Source: Bordetella pseudohinzii (GTDB lineage Bacteria; Pseudomonadota; Gammaproteobacteria; Burkholderiales; Burkholderiaceae_B). Taken from it: a DNA stretch of 64,000 nt. The stretch covers positions 84,855 through 148,854 of the forward strand of contig NZ_JHEP02000012.1 in NCBI RefSeq assembly GCF_000657795.2, in the 5' to 3' direction. Position 1 is the stretch's first letter; each line of letters begins with the position of its first letter. The notes beneath the pieces were generated by a model that saw only the letters and a list, made by a program, of their open reading frames with translations, ran no database searches and was not told the origin of the DNA. The position numbers were made by a program, and so were the translations under genes. This document shows positions 34,757 through 44,451 of the stretch, in pieces.

Positions 34757-36118
34757 CTAGGGATGCGTATGCACGCTCAGCTGGAATGGCACCCGGTGGC
34801 GCGGCACCAGCGCCGAATTCAAGCCCACCACGGCGCGCACTCTCGAACCTGGCGAAGTCGTGGCCCACTTGCCGGTGCCGTATGCGCCGTTGACGGCCAG
34901 GGGATCGACTTCCTGGCGCAGCTTCTCCGCCTCGGCGCGCGTGTCGGTGCGGATGGCGATGCGCAAGACCACCTCGTATGGCTCGCCGCGCGCCGGCGGC
35001 GTGGACTCGCGATGCACCGCGTTCAGGCCCACGTAGTCCATGCGCATCTCCCTGGGCGCCAGGCCGACTTTGCGAAAGCGCTGGCGCAGGATGTCCTGGG
35101 TCAGCTCGGCGCGGGCCAGCGCGCCCGGGCCGGCGAACAACACCATTTCTTCGGTCATATAGCCTTCGTCCAACCCGATCAAGGCCTTCAGGGTGTCGGT
35201 GCGGGGCCGGCCGGCCTGGTCGATCAGCACCTCCACGCGGTCCGGGCCCGCTTGCCGGAAGGCGACGCGGGTCAGGTCGGCAATGCAGTCCGGGCACAGA
35301 TAGCTGGCCGGATCCTGCACTTCGTAGATCAGCTGCTCCTTGCAGGTGGCTTCCGACACCAGGCCGCCCGTGCCGGGCAGCTTGGTGATGAAGGCCGTGG
35401 TCTGCGTCACTTCGGCGATCGGCGCGCCGACATTGGCCAGATCAGGCACCTCCTTGTAGCCGGGGTCGGCGAAATACCCTCCCGTGACCTGGGTGCCGCA
35501 TTCCATCAGATGGCCGATGATCATGCCGCGCGCCATGGCATGGCAGTCGTCGAACGACCAGCCGAACTCATGGGCCAGCGGCCCCAGGTAGACACAGCCA
35601 TCGGCCACCCTTGTCGTGATGACGACATCGGCGCCCTGCGCCAGGGCCTGCGCGATACCCTCGGCGCCCAGATAGGTCTCGGCCGACAGAATCCGCTCGC
35701 GCGCCTCGGCGATGGGCCTGCCCGTCTCCTTGAAATCCAGGCCCATGTCGGCAATCGCCTCATGAAGCACGCCGCCGGACACCGCCACGATCTTCAGGTC
35801 CTCGATGCCCAGCTCTGCGGCCAATTGCGTCAGGCGCTGCGCGGCCGCGGCCGGATCGAGCCAACCCGCATTGGTGACGATGCGTATGCCCTGGCGCTTG
35901 CAGTCGCGCAGAATGGGGCGCATGCGCTCGACCAGGTAGGGGTCGTACGGCACCATGGCGGCATTGTCCATGCGCGCGACCTGCGCGGCGCTCATGGTGA
36001 CTTCTGACATCGAATCGAAGCACAGATAGTCCAATTGGCCACGCGCCACCAGGTCCGGCGCGTGATCGAAGCGGTCGCGCGCCCACGCGGCGCCGCATCC
36101 CAGCCTGATGGTCTTCAT
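34757..36118 (-). CDS. AtuA-family (DUF1446) acyclic terpene utilisation protein
   Basis: A 453-residue member of the AtuA family, named from the acyclic terpene utilisation cluster of Pseudomonas; its chemistry is not established. Typical segments are IRLGCGAAWARDR at the start, LDYLCFDSMSEVTM near residue 30, IRIVTNAGWLDP near 80, GADVVITTRVADG near 160 and GHLMECGTQVTGGYF near 205. The start overlaps the stop of the small AtuA-like gene by four bases (ATGA). Together with a Bug receptor it suggests use of a branched or terpenoid acid. Confidence 0.87.
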   Translation of the reverse strand: MKTIRLGCGAAWARDRFDHAPDLVARGQLDYLCFDSMSEVTMSAAQVARMDNAAMVPYDPYLVERMRPILRDCKRQGIRIVTNAGWLDPAAAAQRLTQLAAELGIEDLKIVAVSGGVLHEAIADMGLDFKETGRPIAEARERILSAETYLGAEGIAQALAQGADVVITTRVADGCVYLGPLAHEFGWSFDDCHAMARGMIIGHLMECGTQVTGGYFADPGYKEVPDLANVGAPIAEVTQTTAFITKLPGTGGLVSEATCKEQLIYEVQDPASYLCPDCIADLTRVAFRQAGPDRVEVLIDQAGRPRTDTLKALIGLDEGYMTEEMVLFAGPGALARAELTQDILRQRFRKVGLAPREMRMDYVGLNAVHRESTPPARGEPYEVVLRIAIRTDTRAEAEKLRQEVDPLAVNGAYGTGKWATTSPGSRVRAVVGLNSALVPRHRVPFQLSVHTHP

Positions 36119-36474
36119 GCGGCCTCCGCCATCGAACGGGAGCGCTCGGGGGTATCGTCGGGCACCGCCAGCGGCAGGCTCAACATCAGCGAGGCCAGGG
36201 CCTTGCCCGACTCCTCGAAGGCCAGCGTCCGCGAGCGTCCGCCGTCCAGCACATTCTCCAGCACGAAATTCAACGCCCCGATGGCGGGCAATTCATAGCG
36301 CTGGATGGCTCCCTTGGTGATGGGCCCGTAAAGACGGCCGACCGCCTCGACCGTGACCTGTTCGCGGATCAGCGGAAACAGCGCGGCATCGTAGGCGATG
36401 ACCGACACATTGGAATCGTTGCCCTTCTCTCCGGACCGGGAATGCGCCAATTCGCGCAATGCGACGGTTTTCAT
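36115..36474 (-). CDS. AtuA-like C-terminal domain protein
   Basis: A 119-residue stand-alone protein matching the C-terminal domain found fused to many AtuA proteins: LRELAHSRSGEKGNDSNVSVIAY near the start and PAIGALNFVLENVLDGG in the middle. Here it is a separate gene placed before AtuA and coupled to it by an ATGA overlap, so the two very likely form one complex. Activity unknown. Confidence 0.83.
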   Translation of the reverse strand: MKTVALRELAHSRSGEKGNDSNVSVIAYDAALFPLIREQVTVEAVGRLYGPITKGAIQRYELPAIGALNFVLENVLDGGRSRTLAFEESGKALASLMLSLPLAVPDDTPERSRSMAEAA

Positions 36475-36611
36475 GAAACGTCCCTGTTGCAGAGCCCTGG
36501 CAGACTCGCGCCCCCCCCGGGCCGCGATGCCGGCCTGCCAGAACAGGGACTATCCTACGGAGAGACCATATATTAGTTAAATCAAATCTTGTTTAAGAAT
36601 AATAAGATTTT

Positions 36612-37562
36612 CTAATAATTTGCCCGTGGGCCGGCAGCGGGTTTATCGCGCAAGGACCGCAATGTTTTCTCCGCCTTCAGCATGGCCATGAACGCCTGCG
36701 CCGACGGCGACAGCGTCTTGTTCTTGAGCCGCACGATGCTCAAGCGCCGGTCCATCCCCTTGATATCCACCGGCCGCGTGCGCAGGCGGCGGTCCACCGC
36801 GAGATCAAAGCCGCTTTCCGGCAGCAAGGCCACCCCCAGCCCGGCCTGCACCATGCCAATGGCCGTGGTGTTGTACGAGGCCTGGCAGGTCGCCATGGCG
36901 ATCCGCCCCTGGGCCGCGAACGCCGTGTCGACGATACGCCGCACCGTGCTGCCGGGCGCCATCAATATCAGGTCATGCCGCGAAAGCTCATCGATATCCA
37001 CGACCTTCGCCTCTTGCACCGGATGGCCCTCCAGATACAGCAGGCTGATGGTTTCGTGCAGCAAAGGGTGGATGGACAAATTGGCCGAAGGGTTGGGCAC
37101 ATCGGTGATGCCGAAATCGATCTCGCCGCGCATCACCATGCCCACCACCTGATCGCCCAAGCCGTCGCTGACCATGAAGGACACCCCGGGATAATCGCGG
37201 CGAAAACGGGCGATGCGGCCAGGCAGATACTGCATGGCCACCGACGGCAGGCAGCCCAGCCGGACCGTGCCCGTGCGCTTATGCCGGATATCCTGCGTCG
37301 CGCCCACCACATCATCGAGCTGCTGCACCATCCCCGACAGCACCGGCACCAACTCGACGCCGATATCCGTCAAACGCAATTGGCGCGTCGTGCGCTCAAA
37401 AAGCTTCAGGCCCAGCGCCTCCTCCAGCAAGCGGATCTGCTGCGTAATCGCCGGCTGAGTGCGGTGCAGCACCTCGGCCGCGCGCGTAAAACTGCCAAAA
37501 CGGCTGACGGCCAGAAAGGCTCGCAGCTGCAAGAGCGAAATATTGAGTGAAGCGCCCATCAC
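36612..37562 (-). CDS. LysR-family transcriptional regulator
   Basis: A 316-residue regulator, helix-turn-helix around residues 22-45 (FTRAAEVLHRTQPAITQQI) and an effector domain after residue 95. It lies upstream of the AtuA/Bug operon on the same strand, with 137 AT-rich bases between, and probably controls it. Its own 5' side is separated from hipB by AT-rich DNA. Confidence 0.88.
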   Translation of the reverse strand: MMGASLNISLLQLRAFLAVSRFGSFTRAAEVLHRTQPAITQQIRLLEEALGLKLFERTTRQLRLTDIGVELVPVLSGMVQQLDDVVGATQDIRHKRTGTVRLGCLPSVAMQYLPGRIARFRRDYPGVSFMVSDGLGDQVVGMVMRGEIDFGITDVPNPSANLSIHPLLHETISLLYLEGHPVQEAKVVDIDELSRHDLILMAPGSTVRRIVDTAFAAQGRIAMATCQASYNTTAIGMVQAGLGVALLPESGFDLAVDRRLRTRPVDIKGMDRRLSIVRLKNKTLSPSAQAFMAMLKAEKTLRSLRDKPAAGPRANY

Positions 37563-37646
37563 AGCCCCCGCAAAATGAAATACGGCACAGCGTACCCCAA
37601 GCGCCGCAGTTGGTGATCGGACAGGACGAGAACCACTATTTTTAGT

Positions 37647-37684
37647 CTATTATGGACAATAATTATTTTATTTGTCCATAATAG
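37647..37684. promoter_or_regulatory. Perfect 13-bp inverted repeat, hipB operator
   Basis: CTATTATGGACAA at 37647-37659 and its exact complement at 37672-37684 flank a 12-base AT-only spacer, ending five bases before the preferred hipB start. The 25-base centre spacing and position fit an autoregulatory operator bound by the HTH protein encoded next to it. Confidence 0.8.
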
Positions 37685-37689
37685 CGAAC

Positions 37690-38055
37690 ATGCCGAGCAA
37701 GCCGCCTATTGTGTTTCCCCAGGAACAGCGCCTGCTCTCCGCACTTGGAGAGCGGCTGCGCCTTGCCCGCAAGCGACGCAAGCTGAGCAATGCCGTCGTG
37801 GCACAACGCGCGGGCATCTCAAGAACGACTTTGTACAAAGTGGAGGCCGGCGATCCGGGCGCTACGTTGGGATCCTATGTCCGCGTCATGGCCGTGCTCG
37901 GGCTTGAGGGCGACCTCAACCAACTTGGCGCCGACGACAGGATAGGCCGGAAATTACAGGACTTGGAGCTCGAGCCCGCTCCCAAGCGCCGCACGGCTGC
38001 GCGAGCCAAGCCGGTCAAATCCCCGCCAGCCTCGGACACTGAGGAATCCACATGA
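37690..38055 (+). CDS. HipB-like XRE antitoxin/regulator
   Basis: A 121-residue protein with a Cro/CI helix-turn-helix (GERLRLARKRRKLSNAVVA, then AGISRTTLYKVEAGDP) and a charged, disordered tail rich in Lys, Arg and Pro. HipB proteins bind DNA operators and neutralise HipA kinases. The ATG at 37690 is preferred over a TTG at 37672, which would lie inside the operator. The partner hipA follows with a four-base overlap but is truncated, so this is an orphan antitoxin or a stand-alone repressor. Confidence 0.8.
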   Translation: MPSKPPIVFPQEQRLLSALGERLRLARKRRKLSNAVVAQRAGISRTTLYKVEAGDPGATLGSYVRVMAVLGLEGDLNQLGADDRIGRKLQDLELEPAPKRRTAARAKPVKSPPASDTEEST

Positions 38056-38201
38056 GCGCACAAGACAACCACCTGGAAGTCTGGCTCGACGACGAATTCG
38101 GTCCTGCGCGCCCCGTCGGCACGCTCGCCCATGGCCGGAGGCTGCCCGTCGGATGCGTATTAGCCGTGCAGATATTGTCACCTGGGTTGGCTTCCCAGTG
38201 A
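38052..38201 (+). pseudogene. Truncated hipA remnant
   Basis: An ATG overlapping the hipB stop opens a frame encoding about 27 residues that match the N-terminus of HipA kinases (LEVWLDDEFGPARPVGTLAH), then 22 unrelated residues and a stop at 38199-38201. Full HipA has more than 400 residues, so kinase and active site are missing. The break point lies just before the 3' end of tRNA-Gly on the other strand, consistent with deletion of the rest by recombination at the tRNA gene. Confidence 0.75.
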
Positions 38202-38223
38202 CATGATGGGGGCAAAGCGATAT

Positions 38224-38297
38224 TGGAGCGGGTGATGGGAATCGAACCCACGCTTGAGGCTTGGGAAGCCGCCGTTCTACCATTGAACTACACCCGC
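38224..38297 (-). tRNA. tRNA-Gly(CCC)
   Basis: A 74-base cloverleaf on the minus strand. The 7-bp acceptor stem is GCGGGTG/CACCCGC, the D arm GTTCAATGGTAGAAC, the anticodon loop TTCCCAA (anticodon CCC) and the T arm contains GGTTCGATTCC; the CCA end is encoded. The sequence resembles bacterial tRNA-Gly(CCC) genes. Foreign DNA remnants lie directly at its 3' side. Confidence 0.93.
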
Positions 38298-38391
38298 CTC
38301 GGGGAGGCTGGCGCTGGGCGCCGGCAGGGCCGGTGTCAGCGCAGGCGCGAATTATAGCTCGCCTTTGGCCGCATGGGGCCGCGGCCGCGGC

Positions 38392-38772
38392 CTAGTCGGC
38401 GCGTTCGGAAATCTCGATGAGATTCAGGTCGGGATCGCGCAGGTAGATGGAGCGCAAGGGATGGACGGCGCCGGTGCGGCGCACCGGGCCTTCGACGATG
38501 GCCGCGCCCTTTGCCTTTAGGCGGGCGATCACGTCATCTAGCGGGATGGCGGCGATAAAGCACAGGTCCAGCGCGCCCGGGACGGGCAGGTGGGCCTTGG
38601 GTTCGAATTCGCCGCCCTTGATATGCAGGTTGATTTTCTGGTTGCCGAACCGGAAGGCTTTGCGGCCCTGGCCGAAGGTCTCCAGCGTCATGCCCAGCAG
38701 GCCGGCGTAGAAGTCCACGCAGGCGGCCTCGTCGGTGGTGGTGAGGACGAGATGGTCCAGATGGTCGATCAT
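38392..38772 (-). CDS. VOC (glyoxalase/bleomycin resistance) family protein
   Basis: A 126-residue single-module VOC protein: MIDHLDHLVLTTTDEAACVDFYAGLLGM at the N-terminus holds the first metal His, NLHIKGG the second, and YLRDPDLNLIEISE the C-terminal Glu. The start at 38772 is chosen because homologues begin at this HLDH strand. Many relatives are of unknown substrate; some are lyases or dioxygenases. Confidence 0.85.
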   Translation of the reverse strand: MIDHLDHLVLTTTDEAACVDFYAGLLGMTLETFGQGRKAFRFGNQKINLHIKGGEFEPKAHLPVPGALDLCFIAAIPLDDVIARLKAKGAAIVEGPVRRTGAVHPLRSIYLRDPDLNLIEISERAD

Positions 38773-38896
38773 GATGGGCGCCCCGGGTTGCTTGCGGCCA
38801 TGGTAACGCGCCCGCGGTCGGCGGCAGGAGCCGGGCGCCCGGCGGACATGCGACCCTATTTTTTGGAGGCCGGCGCCTCCCACTACAATCCGGGGT

Positions 38897-40635
<1,739 letters not shown>

Positions 40636-40636
40636 T

Positions 40637-40837
40637 ATGCAGATTACCCTCAACGGTCAGGCGCGCGAGCTGCCGGCCGCCACCACCGTCATCGGCCTGC
40701 TCGAAATCCTGGGCTACGCGGGCAAGCGCGTCGCGGTCGAACGCAATGGCGAAATCGTGCCCAAAAGCAAGCATGCCGGCACGCCGCTGTCCGAGGGCGA
40801 CCAGGTCGAGATCGTGGTGGCCGTCGGCGGGGGCTGA
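40637..40837 (+). CDS. thiS: Sulfur carrier protein ThiS
   Basis: A 66-residue ubiquitin-fold protein ending in the obligatory Gly-Gly (VAVGGG). ThiS is adenylated by ThiF and thiocarboxylated to deliver sulfur for the thiazole of thiamine. It starts one base after the pip stop. No thiG follows, although the two are often adjacent in related bacteria. Confidence 0.88.
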   Translation: MQITLNGQARELPAATTVIGLLEILGYAGKRVAVERNGEIVPKSKHAGTPLSEGDQVEIVVAVGGG

Positions 40838-40968
40838 GCCCTGGGCTAGCAAGCTGTTACAACCTCGTCATTCCGCCGACATGCACCCTTGCCCATAATC
40901 GAGCCTGGCGCCAGGGTAAACAGGCCCTGGCCCTCGTTGTCATCAACAACCGGAAAAGGAACAAGACC

Positions 40969-41415
40969 ATGGGCCTGCTCAGTTTCATCAAAGATGTCGG
41001 CGAAAAACTCTTTGGCGCCAGCGAAGCCAAGGCCGCCACGGCGGAAGAACTCAAGAAAGAACTCGACAAGCATGGCTTGTCCGCATCCAACCTGAACATC
41101 AGCGTCAATGGCGACACCGTCACGGTGAGCGGCGAAGCCGCGTCCACCGAAGAGGCCGAGAAGATCGCGCTCGCCCTGGGCAATACCGTGGGCGTGGCCA
41201 AGGTGGACAACCAGCTCTCGGCCAAGAAGGCCGCCCCCGAAGCCGCCATGTACACGGTGCAAAAGGGCGACACGCTCTGGAAGATCGCCGAGGCGCAATA
41301 CGGCAAGGGCAAGGGCGGCCAGTACAACGTCATCTTCGAGGCCAACAAGCCCATGCTGAGCGACCCGGACAAGATCTATCCCGGCCAGGTGCTGCGCATC
41401 CCGCCGCTGTCCTGA
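40969..41415 (+). CDS. BON and LysM domain protein (YgaU/Kbp-like)
   Basis: A 148-residue protein without signal peptide. Residues about 25-85 form a BON domain (LNISVNGDTVTVSGEA) and 94-146 a LysM domain (YTVQKGDTLWKIAEAQYG, then IYPGQVLRIPPLS). Length and N-terminus MGLLSFIKDVGEKLFG match E. coli YgaU, a potassium-binding protein linked to osmotic stress. Two hairpins follow the gene. Confidence 0.9.
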   Translation: MGLLSFIKDVGEKLFGASEAKAATAEELKKELDKHGLSASNLNISVNGDTVTVSGEAASTEEAEKIALALGNTVGVAKVDNQLSAKKAAPEAAMYTVQKGDTLWKIAEAQYGKGKGGQYNVIFEANKPMLSDPDKIYPGQVLRIPPLS

Positions 41416-41429
41416 ACCCATACCTGATC

Positions 41430-41461
41430 AAGCCGGCCAACCCCGCAGCGTTGGCCGGCTT
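41430..41461. terminator. Long hairpin after the BON-LysM gene
   Basis: An 11-bp perfect stem (AAGCCGGCCAA with its complement) around a 10-base loop, 15 bases after the stop. No T tract follows; it may stabilise the mRNA 3' end or help the terminator behind it. Confidence 0.5.
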
Positions 41462-41499
41462 GTGCCGGTGCTGGCCATCCCCGTCAGTGCCGGCTGATT

Positions 41500-41528
41500 C
41501 GGCCAAACGCAATGTTTGGCCGTTTTTT
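41500..41528 (+). terminator. Rho-independent terminator
   Basis: A 9-bp stem CGGCCAAAC with its complement, 5-base loop and six T residues. It ends the BON-LysM transcript and touches the stop codon of the convergent serB gene. Confidence 0.88.
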
Positions 41529-42246
41529 ATGCGCCGGCCTCGCCGGCAAAAACCTCCAGCAGCCGGTCCAGGCCGCCCTCGTCGATGGCCACGCGCGCCT
41601 GTCCGCGCACGGCGGGCTTGGCCCGATAGGCCACGCTCAGACCGGCCACGCTCATCATGGCCAGGTCGTTGGCGCCATCGCCGACCGCGATGGCCTGCGC
41701 CGGCGAGATGCCCATGGCCTGGCAAGTCTGCAGCACCATGCGCTTTTTCTCTTCGCCATCGCAGATATCGCCCCAGGGCTGGGGCAGCAGGCGTCCGGTG
41801 ATGCGGCCGTCGGCGATCTCCAGCACATTGGCGCGCACATCGTCCAGACCCAGCCGGGCCGCCAGCCTGTCGGTAAAGCAGGTAAAGCCGCCGGTCACGA
41901 GAATGCACCGCAGGCCCGCGGCCTTGCAGGCGGCGATCAGCGTCTCCACGCCCGGGTTCAGCCGCACCCGCTCGCGCCAGACGGTGTCCAGCGCGCTTGC
42001 CGGCAGGCCCGCCAGCAAGGCCACGCGCTGGCGCAGGCTGGCCTTGTAGTCGGCGATTTCGCCGCGCATGGCGGCCTCGGTCAGCGCCGCGACTTCCGCC
42101 TTGCGACCGGCGAAATCGGCCAGCTCGTCCAAGGTCTCGATGGCCAGCAGGGTCGAGTCCATGTCGAAGGCGATGAGTTTGAAATCCCGCAGCCTGGGCC
42201 GGGGGCCGCGCAGGCTCAGGCCCGGGGCCAGCGTCAATGCATTCAT
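41527..42246 (-). CDS. serB: Phosphoserine phosphatase
   Basis: A 239-residue HAD phosphatase for the last step of serine synthesis. Motif I is DMDSTLL with the nucleophile Asp, motif II is VTGGF, and motif III VGDGANDLAMM; ICDGEEKKR supplies the Lys. Start at ATG 42246, which overlaps the stop of the upstream LysR gene (ATGA), so serine phosphatase synthesis seems coupled to that regulator. Confidence 0.92.
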   Translation of the reverse strand: MNALTLAPGLSLRGPRPRLRDFKLIAFDMDSTLLAIETLDELADFAGRKAEVAALTEAAMRGEIADYKASLRQRVALLAGLPASALDTVWRERVRLNPGVETLIAACKAAGLRCILVTGGFTCFTDRLAARLGLDDVRANVLEIADGRITGRLLPQPWGDICDGEEKKRMVLQTCQAMGISPAQAIAVGDGANDLAMMSVAGLSVAYRAKPAVRGQARVAIDEGGLDRLLEVFAGEAGA

Positions 42247-43136
42247 GCGTACTCCTTGTCGGGACGGGCGAGCCAGTCCAGGAACAGCCGCGCCAGCGGC
42301 GCGGCCGGCGAATCCGGGCGGAACAGCGCGTGCACGCCCGCATTGGGCAGGCGCGGCTGCTCGAAAATCGGTTGCAGGCGGCCGGCCTGGATATCCTCGG
42401 CCAGCAGACACCAGGGCGCCAGGGCCAGGCCCAGGTCATTGCTGGCCGCCTGCATGGACAGGAAATGATGGTCAAAGACCGGCCCCGGCAGCATGGAGGG
42501 CACTTCCACGCCCGCCAGGCCGAACCACTGGGTCCAGTGGTCCAGGCAGCCGCTGACCTTGAGCAGCGGATGCCCGACGCAGTCGGCCGGACGGCGCAGG
42601 CGGTGGCGGGCGATAAAGCGCGGCGAAGCCACCGGCACATAGCTGTCTTCCAGGCAGGGCAGGCAGACATGGTCAGGCCTTTGCATGGGGCCGTGCCGGA
42701 TGATGAGGTCGTGGGCGGCATCGGCGCGGTCGATGAATTGCCGGCCCAGGGTCGCGACTTCGACATCGATCTCGGGATAGAGACGCTGGAAATCCGCCAG
42801 CCCGGGGATCAGCAGCTTCATGGCCAGCGAGGGCGTGGCGCACAGCCGCAGCTGCCGCGCCTGGCGCGGGCGTTTCAGGTGGGCGGTGGCCTGGGCGATG
42901 CGCTCCAGGCTGGCCTGGACCTCGGAGAAATATTCCAGGGCGCCGGGCAACAGGGCCACCCCGCGCGCCTCGCGCGCGAACAGGGGTTGGCCGATGAAGT
43001 CCTCCAGCGCCCGGATCTGCTGGCTGATCGCGCTGTGCGTGATGTTCAGTTCCTGCGCGGCGGCGGTAAAGCTGCGCAGCCGCGCCGCCGCTTCGAACAC
43101 CCTCAGGGCCTTGAGAGGAGGCAGGCTGCGGGCCAT
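42243..43136 (-). CDS. LysR-family regulator, GcvA-like
   Basis: A 297-residue regulator of the GcvA/AmpR type: LPPLKALRVFEAAARLRSF then AAQELNITHSAISQQIRALE, and FAREARGVALLPGAL. It is unusual in overlapping serB by four bases on the same strand. It also diverges from the ABC transporter operon at 43359 over 222 bases, so either neighbour may be its target. Confidence 0.88.
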   Translation of the reverse strand: MARSLPPLKALRVFEAAARLRSFTAAAQELNITHSAISQQIRALEDFIGQPLFAREARGVALLPGALEYFSEVQASLERIAQATAHLKRPRQARQLRLCATPSLAMKLLIPGLADFQRLYPEIDVEVATLGRQFIDRADAAHDLIIRHGPMQRPDHVCLPCLEDSYVPVASPRFIARHRLRRPADCVGHPLLKVSGCLDHWTQWFGLAGVEVPSMLPGPVFDHHFLSMQAASNDLGLALAPWCLLAEDIQAGRLQPIFEQPRLPNAGVHALFRPDSPAAPLARLFLDWLARPDKEYA

Positions 43137-43358
43137 GGTCAGCGCCCGGCCTGCCTGTATTTGCGAGTCTTTCCCACTTGTGCGTTCTATCTCTGCGGCC
43201 GCCGATGCGTTGCCGGCGGCGCAATCCCAGTTGCGGCCATTCTAGGGGATGCGGCGCGATCCAGCCCCCAGAAAAACTTACAGCTGTGTTTAAAAATGCC
43301 CGCTGGTGGCAGGCGGGCCGCCTTTCTATGATGCCGGCAGCGAGAAGCAGGATCATCC

Positions 43359-44441
43359 ATGGCATCCATCACTATCGACCGTATCGTCAAGGTTTTCGAC
43401 GGCCAGAGCGTCCTGCGGGACTTGTCTCTGCACATCCCCGACGGCGCCTTCTACACCCTGCTGGGCCCCAGCGGCTGCGGCAAGACCACCTTGCTGCGCT
43501 GCATCGCGGGCTTTTACGAGCCCGACGGCGGCCGGCTGCTGTTCGACCAGGATGACATGACCCATGTCTCGGCGCACCGCCGCGACATCGGCATGGTATT
43601 CCAGGACTATGCGCTTTTTCCCGACAAGACGGCGTTCGACAACGTCGCCTATGGGCTGCGCGCCCGCGGCGTGGGCCGCGCCGAGATCAAGACCCGGGTG
43701 GCCGAAGCCCTGGACAAGGTCGGCCTGGCCGCCCTGGCCGGCCGCTACCCGGCCCAGATGAGCGGCGGCCAGCGCCAGCGCGTGGCCCTGGCCCGCGCCC
43801 TGGTCATCCGCCCGCGCGTGCTGCTGATGGACGAACCGCTGTCCAATCTGGACGCCAAGATGCGCGTGCAGATGCGCGACGTCATCCTGGACCTGGTGCG
43901 CGAGGCGCGCATCACCACGGTCTTCGTCACGCACGACCAGGAAGAAGCCCTGGCCATGTCCGACCAGATCGCCATCATGGACCGCGGCAACATCGCCCAG
44001 CTGGGTTCGCCCGAAGACCTCTACGGCACGCCGGTCAACGCCTATGTGGCGGACTTCATCGGTTCGGCCAATGTGATCCCCGTGCCCACCGAGATCGTCT
44101 CGGGCAGCGACAACGGCGGGCTGCCCCATGTGCGCTACCGGATCGGCGCCCACCCCTTCGACGGCGCCCAGGGCAGCCCGGCGCTGGGCGAGCGCGGCAT
44201 CCTCATCGCCCGGCCGGAAGAACTCAGCCTGGTCGCCGCCGCGCCCCGCATCCCCAATTCCCTGCCCGGCCGCGTGCTGCGCCGCCAATACCTGGGTTTC
44301 AAGACGGCCTACCGCATCGTGCTGGAGGACAACAGCGAAATCCGCGTCGAGCTGCATGCCGGCAATATGGTGGGCGATTTCCAGCCCGGCGACGCCGTCC
44401 AGGTGCTGGTGCCGGCCGACAGCCGCGTGGTGAGCGAGTGA
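43359..44441 (+). CDS. ABC transporter ATPase, PotA/FbpC-like with TOBE domain
   Basis: A 360-residue ATPase: Walker A GPSGCGKTT, signature MSGGQRQRV, Walker B LLMDEPLSNLD, His in VTHDQEE, and a C-terminal TOBE-type regulatory domain from about residue 235. This class energises import of iron, polyamines, phosphonates or sugar phosphates. A two-domain permease and a binding protein follow within short gaps. Confidence 0.92.
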   Translation: MASITIDRIVKVFDGQSVLRDLSLHIPDGAFYTLLGPSGCGKTTLLRCIAGFYEPDGGRLLFDQDDMTHVSAHRRDIGMVFQDYALFPDKTAFDNVAYGLRARGVGRAEIKTRVAEALDKVGLAALAGRYPAQMSGGQRQRVALARALVIRPRVLLMDEPLSNLDAKMRVQMRDVILDLVREARITTVFVTHDQEEALAMSDQIAIMDRGNIAQLGSPEDLYGTPVNAYVADFIGSANVIPVPTEIVSGSDNGGLPHVRYRIGAHPFDGAQGSPALGERGILIARPEELSLVAAAPRIPNSLPGRVLRRQYLGFKTAYRIVLEDNSEIRVELHAGNMVGDFQPGDAVQVLVPADSRVVSE

Positions 44442-44451
44442 GAGGCCGGCC

